Source of the DNA: JBFGFX01 sp965232455
Lineage (GTDB): Bacteria; Pseudomonadota; Gammaproteobacteria; Steroidobacterales; Woeseiaceae
Assembly (NCBI GenBank): GCA_965232455.1
Contig: OZ246981.1
Span: 3,968,001 to 4,032,000, forward strand
Reading direction: 5' to 3'
DNA: 64,000 nucleotides
This document shows positions 9,817-18,768 of this stretch, piece by piece. The number at the start of each line of letters is the position of its first letter. Positions within the stretch are counted from its first letter, which is position 1. Below the pieces are notes generated by a model. It worked only from the letters and a program-made list of their open reading frames with translations. It did no database searches and was not told where the DNA came from. A program made the position numbers and the translations under genes.

Positions 9817-10578
9817 ATGAAACGTTTATTCGTCCTGGTGTACGGCATTGCGTCCTATGCCGTGTTTTTCGCCACCTTCTTATACGCGATCGGCTTCATC
9901 GGTAACCTGATCGTACCAAAATCGATCGATTCAGTGCCCGAGGCCCCGATCGGCACGGCCCTGTTCGTGAACCTGCTGCTGCTCGGCGTGTTCGCCGTCC
10001 AGCACAGCCTGATGGCGCGGCCGTTCTTCAAGCGCTGGTGGACCCGGATCGTGCCGCCCGCCGCCGAGCGTAGCACCTACGTGCTGTTCTCGAGCCTGGC
10101 ACTGATCCTGTTGTTTGCGCTCTGGGAGCCGATGGGCGGCGTAATCTGGTCGATCGAGAGCACGCCTGGCCGCTGGGCCGCGCACGGTGCGTATGCATTC
10201 GGCTGGCTGCTGGTGCTGTTCAGCACCGTCGCGATCAACCACTTCGATCTGTTCGGCCTGCGCCAGAGCTGGGCTTATTTCCGCAATCGCGAGATGGAGC
10301 CGCTCGAGTTCGTACAGCCCTGGATTTACCGTGTCGTTCGTCATCCGCTGTACGTCGGCTGGTTCTTCGTGATGTGGTCGACGCCGACGATGACCGTCGC
10401 GCATCTGGTGTTCGCCCTGGCGACGAGCATCTACATACTGATCGCGATCCAGTTCGAGGAGCACGATCTCAAGAACGCGCATCCTGAATACGCGGAGTAC
10501 AAGCGGCGGGTGCCGATGCTCATCCCATCGCTGACCCGGTTCGTCAAACCCAAGCAGGTGCAGGAGGCGGCCCAATGA
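9817..10578 (+). CDS. mddA: methanethiol S-methyltransferase-like membrane protein
   Basis: The chosen ATG is preceded by GGAGGA six bases upstream. The 253-residue product has five or six membrane segments and the NnrU/isoprenylcysteine-methyltransferase C-terminal motif R-H-P-L-Y-V-G-W...F-E-E-H-D-L. The N-terminal Y-G-I-A-S-Y-A-V-F-F...P-K-S-I-D-S pattern is characteristic of MddA, which methylates methanethiol to dimethyl sulfide with S-adenosylmethionine. It overlaps the next small gene by ATGA. The MddA assignment rests on remembered family patterns; the broader methyltransferase family is safer. Confidence 0.7.
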   Translation: MKRLFVLVYGIASYAVFFATFLYAIGFIGNLIVPKSIDSVPEAPIGTALFVNLLLLGVFAVQHSLMARPFFKRWWTRIVPPAAERSTYVLFSSLALILLFALWEPMGGVIWSIESTPGRWAAHGAYAFGWLLVLFSTVAINHFDLFGLRQSWAYFRNREMEPLEFVQPWIYRVVRHPLYVGWFFVMWSTPTMTVAHLVFALATSIYILIAIQFEEHDLKNAHPEYAEYKRRVPMLIPSLTRFVKPKQVQEAAQ

Positions 10579-10712
10579 GCGCCGCGAGCGCGGGCGTCCC
10601 GGTGAGTCGCCGCCGCTGGCTCGGACGCCTGGGAATGGCCGGCTTTGCCTTCTTTTTCGTCAAGGGATTGCTCTGGTTGATCGCACCGTTCGTTTTTTAC
10701 TGGCTCACGTAA
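10575..10712 (+). CDS. small single-TM protein overlapping mddA
   Basis: 45 residues. Its ATG overlaps the TGA of mddA as ATGA, a strong sign of translational coupling, and AGGAGG lies just upstream. The sequence has a twin-Arg-rich basic segment (S-R-R-R-W-L-G-R) followed by one hydrophobic helix ending F-Y-W-L-T. It may be an accessory subunit or membrane chaperone for the methyltransferase, but no family was recognised. Confidence 0.6.
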   Translation: MSAASAGVPVSRRRWLGRLGMAGFAFFFVKGLLWLIAPFVFYWLT

Positions 10713-10781
10713 GGAATCTGCGCGAGGCGCCCCGGCGCCGAGCGTAACACCGACACCATCAACCTGCTTAGGGAAACCATC

Positions 10782-11516
10782 ATGAAAAGTGTAATGAAAA
10801 ACATCGTAAGAAATGCATTCGTCGGCTCGGTCCTGTTTACGATCACCGCCGTCGCGTTCGCCGACGACGACAGGCGCGCGTACGGACGCAGCTTCGGCGC
10901 AAGCGCCGTGACTGTCTGGTGGGTGATCTTCAACGCGCCGGAAAACTGTTACGGCAGCCCGGACCCGGACGCGAACTGCACCAGTCTCGACGTGTTCGGC
11001 GCGGCGTTCCTGGAATCGATACAGAACGGTTCGCCGGACCCGTCGCTGATCGCTCCGAACATGGCGACCAAGCCGGCGGTGCTTTACGCGACCGGCGACG
11101 TCACCGATTACCGTGGCCGCGTTCGCCTGGCCGCGTCGATCTACAGAGTTGCGGAAGGTACGCAGCAGTCGCTGCCACCCGGCGTCGACCCGATGGGCTT
11201 CGGCCGCGGCTACGAGAACGAAGGCGCCGAGGTGCACCTCGTGGTTCGCGATCACGGTCGGGTGAAACGTCGCGACCTGCTGCCGCAGATCACCAACTTC
11301 CTCGACCCGTACTGCTCGGACCCGAACCTGCTGTACTTCGCCGGCAAGAATCTCTGCGCCGATACGCATTTCGCCGTATTCGGCGCCGAGGAGGCGGGTG
11401 AGGACGCCGTATACGCCTTCGCCGACATGCGGCCGGTCCGCCGCGCCAGGGCGACGCTGTTGCGTGACGGTGACGTTATTCGCGCAGTGATCGAAACGCG
11501 GATCAGGAAGCGGTGA
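10782..11516 (+). CDS. secreted protein of unknown function
   Basis: 244 residues with a clear Sec signal peptide (basic start, hydrophobic core, A-F-A-D cleavage region near residue 27). The mature part has four Cys in C-Y-G, N-C-T, Y-C-S and L-C-A contexts that could form two disulfides in the periplasm. The ending is basic. It lies 69 bp after the small mddA-linked gene and is followed by a terminator, so it may share that transcript. No family was recognised. Confidence 0.6.
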   Translation: MKSVMKNIVRNAFVGSVLFTITAVAFADDDRRAYGRSFGASAVTVWWVIFNAPENCYGSPDPDANCTSLDVFGAAFLESIQNGSPDPSLIAPNMATKPAVLYATGDVTDYRGRVRLAASIYRVAEGTQQSLPPGVDPMGFGRGYENEGAEVHLVVRDHGRVKRRDLLPQITNFLDPYCSDPNLLYFAGKNLCADTHFAVFGAEEAGEDAVYAFADMRPVRRARATLLRDGDVIRAVIETRIRKR

Positions 11517-11548
11517 ATCACGGTTTGACGTGCACTGTAGTAACGAGG

Positions 11549-11580
11549 CCCTTGTCGCAGAGTCGGCAAGGGTCTTTTTC
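11549..11580 (+). terminator. rho-independent terminator
   Basis: An 8-bp stem with one G-U pair (CCCTTGTC/GGCAAGGG) is followed by TCTTTTT, 32 bp after the secreted-protein gene. Confidence 0.8.
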
Positions 11581-11621
11581 GATTGGACGTCGATGAGCGA
11601 TGTTTACGGTAAAGAGCCGCT

Positions 11622-13211
11622 TCACGCCTGCCCCGCAATCTTCCGTTCCTCTTCCTCGCGCAGCTCGATGCGCCGTATCTTGCCGGTCAGCGTTTTGGGC
11701 AGCGCTTCGACGAATTCGATCCGCCGCGGATAGGCATAGGCGGAGAGGCGCCCCCGGACGTGTTCCTGGATTTCCCGCGCCAGATCGTCGCTGCCGTGCG
11801 CGCCCGCCGCGAGGACGATGAACGCTTTGACGACGTTGCCGCGACGCTCGTCCGGCGACGCGACCGCTGCGGCTTCGGCGACCGCCGGGTGCTCCAGGCA
11901 GGCGGACTCGACCTCGAACGGTCCGATGCGATAGCCCGCCGAGATGATGACGTCGTCGGCCCGGCCCGCGTACCAGAAATACCCGTCTTCGTCCTGTGAC
12001 GCCGCGTCTTTGGTGTGAAACCACTCGCCCCCGAACGTGGCGCGCGCCGCCTCCTCGTTGTTCCAGTAACCGAGCGGATAATGCGGATTGCTGCGTGCCT
12101 TTAGGCAGATCTCGCCGCGCTCGCCCTGCGCCACGGGTTGCTCGTTTTCATCCAGTATCTGCACATCCCAGCCGGGCATCGGCTTGCCCATCGAGCCTTC
12201 GCGCACGTCCATCCACGGGAAGTTCGCGCACAGCGGGTAACTCTCCGACAGCCCATAGTAGTCGAGCACGGTCACCCCGTACTGTTCACGAAACCAGCGA
12301 ATGGCCTCCGGGTTCAGCGGCTCGCCCGCGGAACAGACGATGCGGAACTTCTGCGGATAACGCGTACCGGCGTCCTCGATTCGCATCATCGAACGCATCG
12401 CCGTCGGTGTCGTGAACACGTTGCTGACTTCGTGGCGCGACATGAACGCCAGCTGGTCGTCGGGGTTGAAGCCGCCCTTGCGTTCATACACAGCCTGAAC
12501 CGCGCCCAGCCGCCAGGGCCCGAGCAGCGGCGAGATGCCGGCCGCCCACGCCCACTCGCCCATGCCGTGGAACCGCTCGCCGGGCTGTACGTCGTGACAG
12601 TAGAGGAATTCCTCGTGTGCAAGGAGGTAACGCTGCGCGTGCAGGATGCCCTTCGCGAGCCCCGTGGTGCCCGACGTGTAATAGATCTGCGCCGGGTCGT
12701 CCGCGAGCGTGTCGCGCGGCGTGAACTCGGCCGACGCGCCGTCGAGCAGCTCACGCGTCAGGACGACAATCGCCTTCACGGGCAGATCCATCGCGCGGAC
12801 GCGCTCCGCGTGCTCTGCGTTGGTGACGATGACCTTTGCTCCGCTGTTCTCGATCCGGTAGCGGATGCCGTCGTCGCCGTACAGCACCGACATCGACAGC
12901 AGGATTGCGCCCGTGGCGTAACACGCGAGGAACGCCGATGCCGTTTCCGGCCGCGGAGTCAGCAGCATCGCGACACGGTCGCCCGCCTCGACGCCGTTCT
13001 CCGCTAGCACGTTGGCCATGCGCCGGGCGTCGTCCTGAAGCTCGCCCCAGCTTACGTCCCGCCGTTCACCCGAATGACTCTCGAACACCATTGCGAGTCG
13101 ATCCGCTGGGTGCTTGAACCCGACGTCCTGCGCGATGTTGTATCGTTCCGGAACCTGCCAGCGGTGGGACGCACACACCTCGTCATACGAACGCGTTTTT
13201 GATTCGCTCAT
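11622..13211 (-). CDS. acyl-CoA synthetase (AMP-binding family)
   Basis: 529 residues from the ATG preceded by a G-rich Shine-Dalgarno; an earlier in-frame start exists but lacks support. Motifs are the P-loop Y-Y-T-S-G-T-T-G-L-A-K-G, the D-Y-Y-G-L-S-E-S core, the hinge region A-G-R-A-D-D-V-I-I-S-A-G-Y-R-I-G and the C-terminal lysine in L-P-K-T-L-T-G-K-I-R-R. This is the ANL superfamily acyl-adenylate/acyl-CoA ligase, closest to acetyl- or medium-chain acyl-CoA synthetases. Chain-length preference cannot be read from the sequence. Divergent from the M20 hydrolase gene. Confidence 0.9.
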   Translation of the reverse strand: MSESKTRSYDEVCASHRWQVPERYNIAQDVGFKHPADRLAMVFESHSGERRDVSWGELQDDARRMANVLAENGVEAGDRVAMLLTPRPETASAFLACYATGAILLSMSVLYGDDGIRYRIENSGAKVIVTNAEHAERVRAMDLPVKAIVVLTRELLDGASAEFTPRDTLADDPAQIYYTSGTTGLAKGILHAQRYLLAHEEFLYCHDVQPGERFHGMGEWAWAAGISPLLGPWRLGAVQAVYERKGGFNPDDQLAFMSRHEVSNVFTTPTAMRSMMRIEDAGTRYPQKFRIVCSAGEPLNPEAIRWFREQYGVTVLDYYGLSESYPLCANFPWMDVREGSMGKPMPGWDVQILDENEQPVAQGERGEICLKARSNPHYPLGYWNNEEAARATFGGEWFHTKDAASQDEDGYFWYAGRADDVIISAGYRIGPFEVESACLEHPAVAEAAAVASPDERRGNVVKAFIVLAAGAHGSDDLAREIQEHVRGRLSAYAYPRRIEFVEALPKTLTGKIRRIELREEEERKIAGQA

Positions 13212-13431
13212 CGGTACCCCCGGTGAGATGCCCTTGATCGCGGAAACGTTCGGCGCTCGCCGGCGGATGCGGCGTTCGCCGTAATGACGGCCCGCGGATC
13301 CATTTAGCCCATTGTGCGACGGCAATTACAAGAGGTTCCGTCGCGGCGCTCGCGGCCGATGCGCAGTGCGAGTCGGATAAAACGCGTTTTGGGTAGAATG
13401 TCAGCCCGAACGACGACGAGCGAGGCGCAAT

Positions 13432-14739
13432 ATGAGCCGTAGAGTCATCGTCCTGGGCGCTTGGGCAGGCCTCATTGCCTCGGCCGGTGCGCCCGGTCAG
13501 GAAACGATTCACGCAAGCCCGGAGCGCATGCAGGCGAGGATCGAGTCGCTGTCGCGATTTGGCGCGACGCCCGAAGGCGGAGTCAGTCGTGTTGCCTACA
13601 GCGACGCGGACGTCGAGGGCCGGGCGTGGCTCACGGAGCGGATGCATGACCTCGGTCTCGAGGTCCGCGTCGATACCGCCGGCAACGTCATTGGCCGCAG
13701 AGCCGGCCGCGACGACGGGCTGCCGCCCATCCTGTTCGGATCGCACATAGACTCGGTTCCCGGCGGCGGCAACTACGACGGCAACGTCGGCGTCGTCGCC
13801 GCGCTCGAGGTCATCGAAATCCTGAACGAGCACGACGTCGAGACCCGCCACCCGCTCGAGGTCGTCAGCTTCACCGATGAGGAAGGCGGCCTCGTCGGCA
13901 GCCGGGCGATGATCGGCAAGCTGACGGAGGAAGCGATGCAGGTCGTATCGCACAGCGGCATGACCGTGCGCGACGGCATCCGGCGCGTCGGTGGCGACCC
14001 CGATCGTCTCGACCTCACGGCCAGAAAGCCGGGCGAACTCGCCGCCTTCATCGAACTGCACATCGAGCAGGGCGCGATCCTCTATGAAGACAGCATCGAC
14101 ATCGGTGTCGTCGAAGGAATCGTCGGGATACGCTGGTGGGACGTCACGGTGGAGGGCATGGCCAATCATGCGGGCACGACGCCCATGAACCGGCGCAACG
14201 ACGCGATGGTCGCCGCGGCGGAGCTGACGCTGGCGATCAACCGCGTGGCCACCGAGCTCGAAGGCCGGCAGGTCGCGACCGTCGGTCGCATCCAGGCGTC
14301 GCCCGGCGCGCCGAACGTGATCCCGGGCAGAGTCACGATGAGTCTCGAAATCCGCGACCTCGACGCCGGGAAGATGCAACGGGTATTCGACCTGATCGAG
14401 GCCGAGGCCGACGGCATCGCGGCGGCGAGAGGCGCCGCGATCCGATTCGAGGAGCTGGACGTAGCGTCCCCGCCGGCGCCGACGGACCCGCGAATTCGCG
14501 ACGTCATCGCGCAGGCCGCGGACGAACTCGGGCTTTCGTACCGCCGCATGCCGTCCGGTGCGGGTCACGACGCCCAGGATCTCGCGCTCATCGCGCCAAC
14601 CGGCATGATCTTCGTGCCCAGCGTCGACGGCATCAGTCATTCGCCACGCGAATTCACGTCGGCCCAGGATATGGCGAACGGGGCGAGCGTGTTACTTCGC
14701 ACCGTGCTCGCAATCGACGGCGGTGCCCCTCTTCGATAG
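13432..14739 (+). CDS. secreted M20-family amidohydrolase (hydantoinase/carbamoylase type)
   Basis: 435 residues with a short N-terminal hydrophobic segment that could be a signal peptide. Metal-binding motifs of the M20 N-carbamoyl-amino-acid hydrolase/allantoate amidohydrolase group are visible: G-S-H-I-D-S-V-P-G-G-G-N-Y-D-G, then T-D-E-E-G-G, H-I-E-Q-G, the dimerisation segment N-H-A-G-T-T-P-M, and the final H near S-H-S-P-R-E. Such enzymes cleave carbamoyl or ureido amino acids with two Zn or Mn ions. The exact substrate is undetermined. Confidence 0.85.
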   Translation: MSRRVIVLGAWAGLIASAGAPGQETIHASPERMQARIESLSRFGATPEGGVSRVAYSDADVEGRAWLTERMHDLGLEVRVDTAGNVIGRRAGRDDGLPPILFGSHIDSVPGGGNYDGNVGVVAALEVIEILNEHDVETRHPLEVVSFTDEEGGLVGSRAMIGKLTEEAMQVVSHSGMTVRDGIRRVGGDPDRLDLTARKPGELAAFIELHIEQGAILYEDSIDIGVVEGIVGIRWWDVTVEGMANHAGTTPMNRRNDAMVAAAELTLAINRVATELEGRQVATVGRIQASPGAPNVIPGRVTMSLEIRDLDAGKMQRVFDLIEAEADGIAAARGAAIRFEELDVASPPAPTDPRIRDVIAQAADELGLSYRRMPSGAGHDAQDLALIAPTGMIFVPSVDGISHSPREFTSAQDMANGASVLLRTVLAIDGGAPLR

Positions 14740-14859
14740 ATTCGTCTACACTACCTCCGGCTGCGTCGCGGTGCTTTTTCGTTTTGTGTCTTCTGACGAA
14801 CGCATTCGGTACGCCGCGATTCCGGGGGCGTATCGGATCGTTTGCAGACGAGGCGTGAC

Positions 14860-16170
14860 ATGAGCCGTACGATCATCATCATGGGAGCGGCGGGACGCGA
14901 CTTCCACGTGTTCAACTGCTGTTATCGCGACAACCCCGAATTCCGCGCGGTCGCATTCACGGCAACTCAGATCCCGCACATAGAGAACCGCGCTTATCCC
15001 GCCTCGCTGGCCGGCTCACTTTACCCGGACGGCATCCCGATCCGGCCGGAGGACGAACTCGACGACCTCATCGTCGAACACGCGATCGACGAGGTGGTTT
15101 TTGCCTACTCCGACGTCAGCAACGCCTACGTCGACGAGCGCCGGCGGCAGGTGGAAGCGCACGGCGTCACGTTCTCGACCTTCGACGTCGACGCGACGAT
15201 GTTGCCGTCGTCGAGGCCGGTCATCGCGATCAATGCCATCCGCACCGGCTGCGGCAAAAGCCAGACGTCGAGGCGAGTCACACACATCCTAAAAGACCTG
15301 GGCAAGAAGACCGTGGCCATCCGCCACCCGATGCCCTACGGCGATCTTGCCAAACAGGCGGTGCAACGCTTCGCAACGATGGACGACCTCGACCGGCACG
15401 AGTGCACGATCGAGGAACGGGAAGAGTATGAGCCGCACATCCGGAACGGCGTCATCGTGTACGCCGGGATCGACTACGCGGCGATACTGGCCGAGGCGGA
15501 AAAGGAGGCGGACGTCATCGTCTGGGACGGCGGTAACAACGACACGCCGTTTTACAGGCCGGACCTGTGGATCGCCGTCACCGACCCGCACCGGGTCGGC
15601 CACGAATTCGACTACTTCCCAGGGACCGTGAACTTCGAGCGCGCCGACCTGATACTTGTCAACAAAGTGGACTCGGCCGATGCGGCGAACGTCGAGGCCA
15701 TTGTCGAGAACGCGAAGAACGCGAACCCCGGTTCGATCATTGTCCGCGCCAACTCGCCGCTCGACGTTCCGGACCCGGGCGAGATCGCCGGCAAGCGCGT
15801 GCTTGCGGTGGAGGACGGACCGACGACGACACACGGCGGCATGCCGTTCGGTGCCGGTGTGCTGGCGGCGAGGCAGAACGGCGCCGCGGAAATCGTCGAC
15901 CCGCGTCCCTGGGCGGTGGGCGAGATCGCCGAGACGTTCGAGCATTACCCCGAGACAGGGCCGTTGCTGCCGGCCATGGGTTACGGCGAGGCGCAGGTGC
16001 GCGACCTCGAAGCGACGATCAACGCCGTCGATTGCGATCTCGTGCTGGTCGCCACGCCGATCGATCTGACGCGGATTCTGAAGATCAACAAGCGGTTTCA
16101 GCGAATCGGGTATCGCCTCGCCGAGGAAGGTGATGCGCTCGTGGAGGCGGTGCGCAAGGCCGCGGGCTGA
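14860..16170 (+). CDS. cyclic 2,3-diphosphoglycerate synthetase-like GTPase
   Basis: 436 residues from the second in-frame ATG. A P-loop (A-I-R-T-G-C-G-K-S-Q-T-S) near residue 130 follows a Rossmann-like N-terminal part, and N-K-V-D later serves as a G4-like motif. The overall pattern matches the bacterial and archaeal family annotated as cyclic 2,3-diphosphoglycerate synthase. Outside methanogens its role is unproven and it may be a general P-loop enzyme or metallochaperone. It ends just before a strong terminator. Confidence 0.75.
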   Translation: MSRTIIIMGAAGRDFHVFNCCYRDNPEFRAVAFTATQIPHIENRAYPASLAGSLYPDGIPIRPEDELDDLIVEHAIDEVVFAYSDVSNAYVDERRRQVEAHGVTFSTFDVDATMLPSSRPVIAINAIRTGCGKSQTSRRVTHILKDLGKKTVAIRHPMPYGDLAKQAVQRFATMDDLDRHECTIEEREEYEPHIRNGVIVYAGIDYAAILAEAEKEADVIVWDGGNNDTPFYRPDLWIAVTDPHRVGHEFDYFPGTVNFERADLILVNKVDSADAANVEAIVENAKNANPGSIIVRANSPLDVPDPGEIAGKRVLAVEDGPTTTHGGMPFGAGVLAARQNGAAEIVDPRPWAVGEIAETFEHYPETGPLLPAMGYGEAQVRDLEATINAVDCDLVLVATPIDLTRILKINKRFQRIGYRLAEEGDALVEAVRKAAG

Positions 16171-16182
16171 GTCGGCGAAGCT

Positions 16183-16209
16183 CGTACCGGCCGTTCGCCG
16201 GTACGTTTT
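16183..16209 (+). terminator. rho-independent terminator
   Basis: Perfect 8-bp stem CGTACCGG/CCGGTACG with a 7-nt loop followed by TTTT. It sits between convergent genes; on the opposite strand no T-run follows. Confidence 0.8.
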
Positions 16210-16213
16210 GCGA

Positions 16214-16819
16214 CTAAGCCTGCCAGCTGGATCGATGTCTCACGGCGTCCGCCCATTGGTTCACGTGCCTGCAGTCATCGGGGACGGGAAGATCGAGGGC
16301 GTCCGCGATCATCAGGACCGTCATCCCTTGCACGTCGGCCATCGAGAACTCCTTTCCCGCGATGAACGGCCTTCCGTCGGACATCTCGCGATCCAGCCAA
16401 CGCCATCTGCCGGGCATCGCCTCGCGCTGCGTCTCGGCAAAAGCAGGCACCTGATCGACGACGTCGGCAAAGAGTGACAGCGTATGGCGTACGAACAGGC
16501 CGTAGGTCATAAAAAGCTGGGCATAGATCCGCTGGCTCCACATTTCGATATGGCCCTGCTCGGCGGCGTGCCGCCCCATCAGCGCCGGATCGGGATACGC
16601 GGCTTCGAGGTATCGGCAAATGGCGAGGCTTTCGGTGATGATCTGTCCGTCGTCGAGCTCCAACACCGGTAGTTCGCGCAGCGAATTGATGGCTCGAAAC
16701 TCGGCTGAACGTGTACCGGCGGGAATCTCGACTTCGATGCGGGGGATCTGAATGCCCTTTTCCGCGATGAAGATCCGCACGCGTTTCGTGTTGCCGGAGT
16801 GCGCGTTATAGAGTTTCAT
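16214..16819 (-). CDS. glutathione S-transferase
   Basis: 201 residues, the usual GST length. The N-terminal thioredoxin-like half begins M-K-L-Y-N-A and shows the glutathione-binding turn L-P-V-L-E-L-D-D-G and I-T-E-S-L-A-I-C-R-Y-L. The helical C-terminal half includes F-S-M-A-D-V, the conserved N-capping box of GSTs. Its ATG overlaps the stop of the SRPBCC gene (ATGA), making it the last gene of a three-gene operon headed by an ArsR repressor. Confidence 0.9.
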   Translation of the reverse strand: MKLYNAHSGNTKRVRIFIAEKGIQIPRIEVEIPAGTRSAEFRAINSLRELPVLELDDGQIITESLAICRYLEAAYPDPALMGRHAAEQGHIEMWSQRIYAQLFMTYGLFVRHTLSLFADVVDQVPAFAETQREAMPGRWRWLDREMSDGRPFIAGKEFSMADVQGMTVLMIADALDLPVPDDCRHVNQWADAVRHRSSWQA

Positions 16820-17301
16820 TGGCTCGTCGATTCTTCCAGAAAGTCATCGAGCGCTTGGAGCCCGCCGCTCCAGCCGCCGGTGAGGGCGCGGCGCGCCTCT
16901 TCGGTTTGCAGGCGTTCATGAGTGACGCGGACCTCGACACCGTCGTCGCGGCGATTGAAGTCCACGGTGACACGTGTCGGCGCGCCGTTTTCGTCTCGCC
17001 ACCCTTTGACCTGTTCTTCGGAGGCCCAGGTAAACACCAGCCTGTGCGGCGGACTGATCTCGACAAAAACGCCGAAATGGTGGAAGACGACGTCGTTCGG
17101 ACCGATCATCCGAAAACGCCACTCGCCTCCGACCCGCGGATCGTGCGTCAGCACCTCCATGCGAAAACCGGGAGGACCGAACCATTGTTCCAATGACGGG
17201 GGATTGATCCAGGCGTCGTAGGCCGCCTCCACGGACGTGGGATACACGCGGCTGACGCTGACCGTCGGGGGCGAATCGATGGCGTCGGCCTTCGACGTCA
17301 T
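16816..17301 (-). CDS. SRPBCC (AHSA1-like) domain protein
   Basis: 161 residues from the ATG that overlaps the ArsR stop codon as ATGA. It shows the AHSA1 pattern R-V-Y-P-T-S-V-E-A-A-Y-D-A-W, W-F-G-P-P-G, G-G-E-W-R-F-R and a C-terminal G-W-S-G-G-L-Q-A-L helix. These small hydrophobic-pocket proteins are often paired with ArsR-type regulators. Start and stop are both translationally coupled to neighbours. Confidence 0.88.
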   Translation of the reverse strand: MTSKADAIDSPPTVSVSRVYPTSVEAAYDAWINPPSLEQWFGPPGFRMEVLTHDPRVGGEWRFRMIGPNDVVFHHFGVFVEISPPHRLVFTWASEEQVKGWRDENGAPTRVTVDFNRRDDGVEVRVTHERLQTEEARRALTGGWSGGLQALDDFLEESTSQ

Positions 17302-17648
17302 TCCTTGACCTCGAGAAAGTCGCCGAGGGAATCGAGCTTCTGCTCCCAAAACTTGCGGTAGTGCAGGACCCAGTCGAAGACTTCCGCCAGCGGCTCTGCA
17401 TTCAGACGGCAGCGGATTTTCCGGCCTTCCTTGATGCGGCTCGCAAGGCCGGTGTTTTCGAGAACCTGTATGTGCCGGGAGACGGCGGCGAAGGACATGT
17501 CATGCGGCTCGGTCAATTCGGACACGTAGGCGTCGCCCAGCGCGAGCCGCGCAATAATCGCGCGCCTCGTGGGATCGGCCAGCGCTGCGAATACACCGTC
17601 CAGGTGCGATCTCGATTGACGGGACAGGGTCTTTCTCCGGATATTCAA
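17298..17648 (-). CDS. ArsR-family transcriptional repressor
   Basis: 116 residues. Winged-helix motifs of the ArsR/SmtB family are clear: L-A-D-P-T-R-R-A-I-I-A-R-L, then S-F-A-A-V-S-R-H-I-Q-V-L-E as the recognition helix, and R-I-K-E-G-R-K as the wing. No metal-binding Cys pair is present, as is usual for ArsR proteins linked to SRPBCC genes. It heads the arsR-SRPBCC-GST operon and has a palindrome in front of it that probably is its own operator. Confidence 0.92.
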   Translation of the reverse strand: MNIRRKTLSRQSRSHLDGVFAALADPTRRAIIARLALGDAYVSELTEPHDMSFAAVSRHIQVLENTGLASRIKEGRKIRCRLNAEPLAEVFDWVLHYRKFWEQKLDSLGDFLEVKE

Positions 17649-17680
17649 CGAAATTGTAAAATAAACGAATCGCTGCAGTT

Positions 17681-17700
17681 ATTCAACAACTTTGTTGAAT
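17681..17700. promoter_or_regulatory. ArsR-type operator palindrome
   Basis: ATTCAACAA-CT-TTGTTGAAT, perfect 9-bp arms, centred about 43 bp upstream of the arsR start. A degenerate second copy (ATTCAAC...TTGTAAAAT) overlaps the start codon region at about 17643-17663. Size and sequence fit autorepression by ArsR. Confidence 0.7.
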
Positions 17701-17740
17701 ATTATGCTGGATAGCGACGCTTGCAGAGACCCTGCGAGCC

Positions 17741-18436
17741 TCAGATCAGCGAACCGCGTTTTTTCTCACGACGGATCGCGTGCCACGGAATGAGGACGCC
17801 GAGAACGCCATAGAATATCCCGGGAACGGCCAGAAGGTTGGCGGGCAACACGGCGGCCAGGAGAATGGAAACCAGTGGAACCGCCACGTTCAACCACCAA
17901 TGTTGTTCGGCCGTCTGCGTGTCGAATACTTCAAGAGCGTTCAACGACAGGCTGTCGCGCTGCGAGCGCGCATATCGATTGAGCATCACGATGATGCCCG
18001 AAAGCGCCGCGTATCCGATGCCGAAGATCGTATACATTGAGCGCAGATCCCCGCTCGAGCCAATCGTGAAATACGAGTCGAGAACCCCGCCTGTGAAGAA
18101 ATCAATCGCACCAGAATAGATCGCCCGGAGAGGGTATACGTAGATGAGCACCGCGAAGATCAGCAGGAGGCTGATCAGGACGGCTCTGGCGTCCTCCAGA
18201 CCGAATCGCCTGCTCCAGATGTGGTGGGCGTACCAAAACAGCATGATGTTGGCGAAGCTCGCGGCGAATGCGGGAATCTGTTTCATTGCGCCGATCATTG
18301 CGTCGAAGTCCTGCGGTATGGAATCGCCACCTCCGACGACCAGGAGCGTCACGGCAAATGCGAAGGCGGCGTCCGTAAAGGTCTCCAGTCGCGTTGTTTC
18401 GGCGCCGCGCTGCCGGAATCCGTTGACAACCGGCAT
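17741..18436 (-). CDS. TMEM175-family membrane protein (putative K+ channel)
   Basis: About 231 residues from the chosen ATG; an in-frame GTG 45 bases upstream would add 15 residues and neither has a strong Shine-Dalgarno. The first TM helix contains R-L-E-T-F-T-D-A-A-F-A-F-A-V-T-L-L, matching the TMEM175 signature RxxxFSDAxxAxxxTLL, followed by F-W-Y-A-H-H in the next helices. Six hydrophobic helices are visible. Bacterial homologues form tetrameric potassium channels. Confidence 0.75.
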   Translation of the reverse strand: MPVVNGFRQRGAETTRLETFTDAAFAFAVTLLVVGGGDSIPQDFDAMIGAMKQIPAFAASFANIMLFWYAHHIWSRRFGLEDARAVLISLLLIFAVLIYVYPLRAIYSGAIDFFTGGVLDSYFTIGSSGDLRSMYTIFGIGYAALSGIIVMLNRYARSQRDSLSLNALEVFDTQTAEQHWWLNVAVPLVSILLAAVLPANLLAVPGIFYGVLGVLIPWHAIRREKKRGSLI

Positions 18437-18682
18437 GGGCCGCGTCTCAACGCCGCTCACAAGAGGAGTTCCCGGAGTCACTTACGAATGGAACGAACAC
18501 AAGCCCCCTACCGTTCGTACGCCGTATGTCCGCGGCCCTTGCCGCCACCCGCAGGACCGATCGCCGAATGATAGCACCGTGACGCGGACGGACGGCAAAC
18601 AGGTCGGCGCAAACCTCTCGAACGACCTATGTTCTGTTAAATTTCGCTTGATAGCTGCCCGTTGCTGTCATAGTTTGGCTGT

Positions 18683-18768
18683 AGTGACAAAGGCAAACCC
18701 GTCGAAAGACGGGGACGCAAAACCACCGGTCTAAGGACGTTCTTCGTCTACGACAGCGGAGTCGCCGG
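18683..18768 (+). promoter_or_regulatory. c-di-GMP-I (GEMM) riboswitch
   Basis: The aptamer core is recognisable: ACAAAGGCAAACC, a CGTC-GAAA-GACG tetraloop hairpin, then GGGACGCAAAACCACCGG and TCTAAGG (tetraloop-receptor side), and a second hairpin ending in GTCGCCGG. This matches the Vc2-type GEMM-I layout. The aptamer ends directly at the ATG of the next gene, and the only Shine-Dalgarno (CGGAG at 18756-18760) lies inside its 3' part, so ligand binding probably controls translation. Confidence 0.85.
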
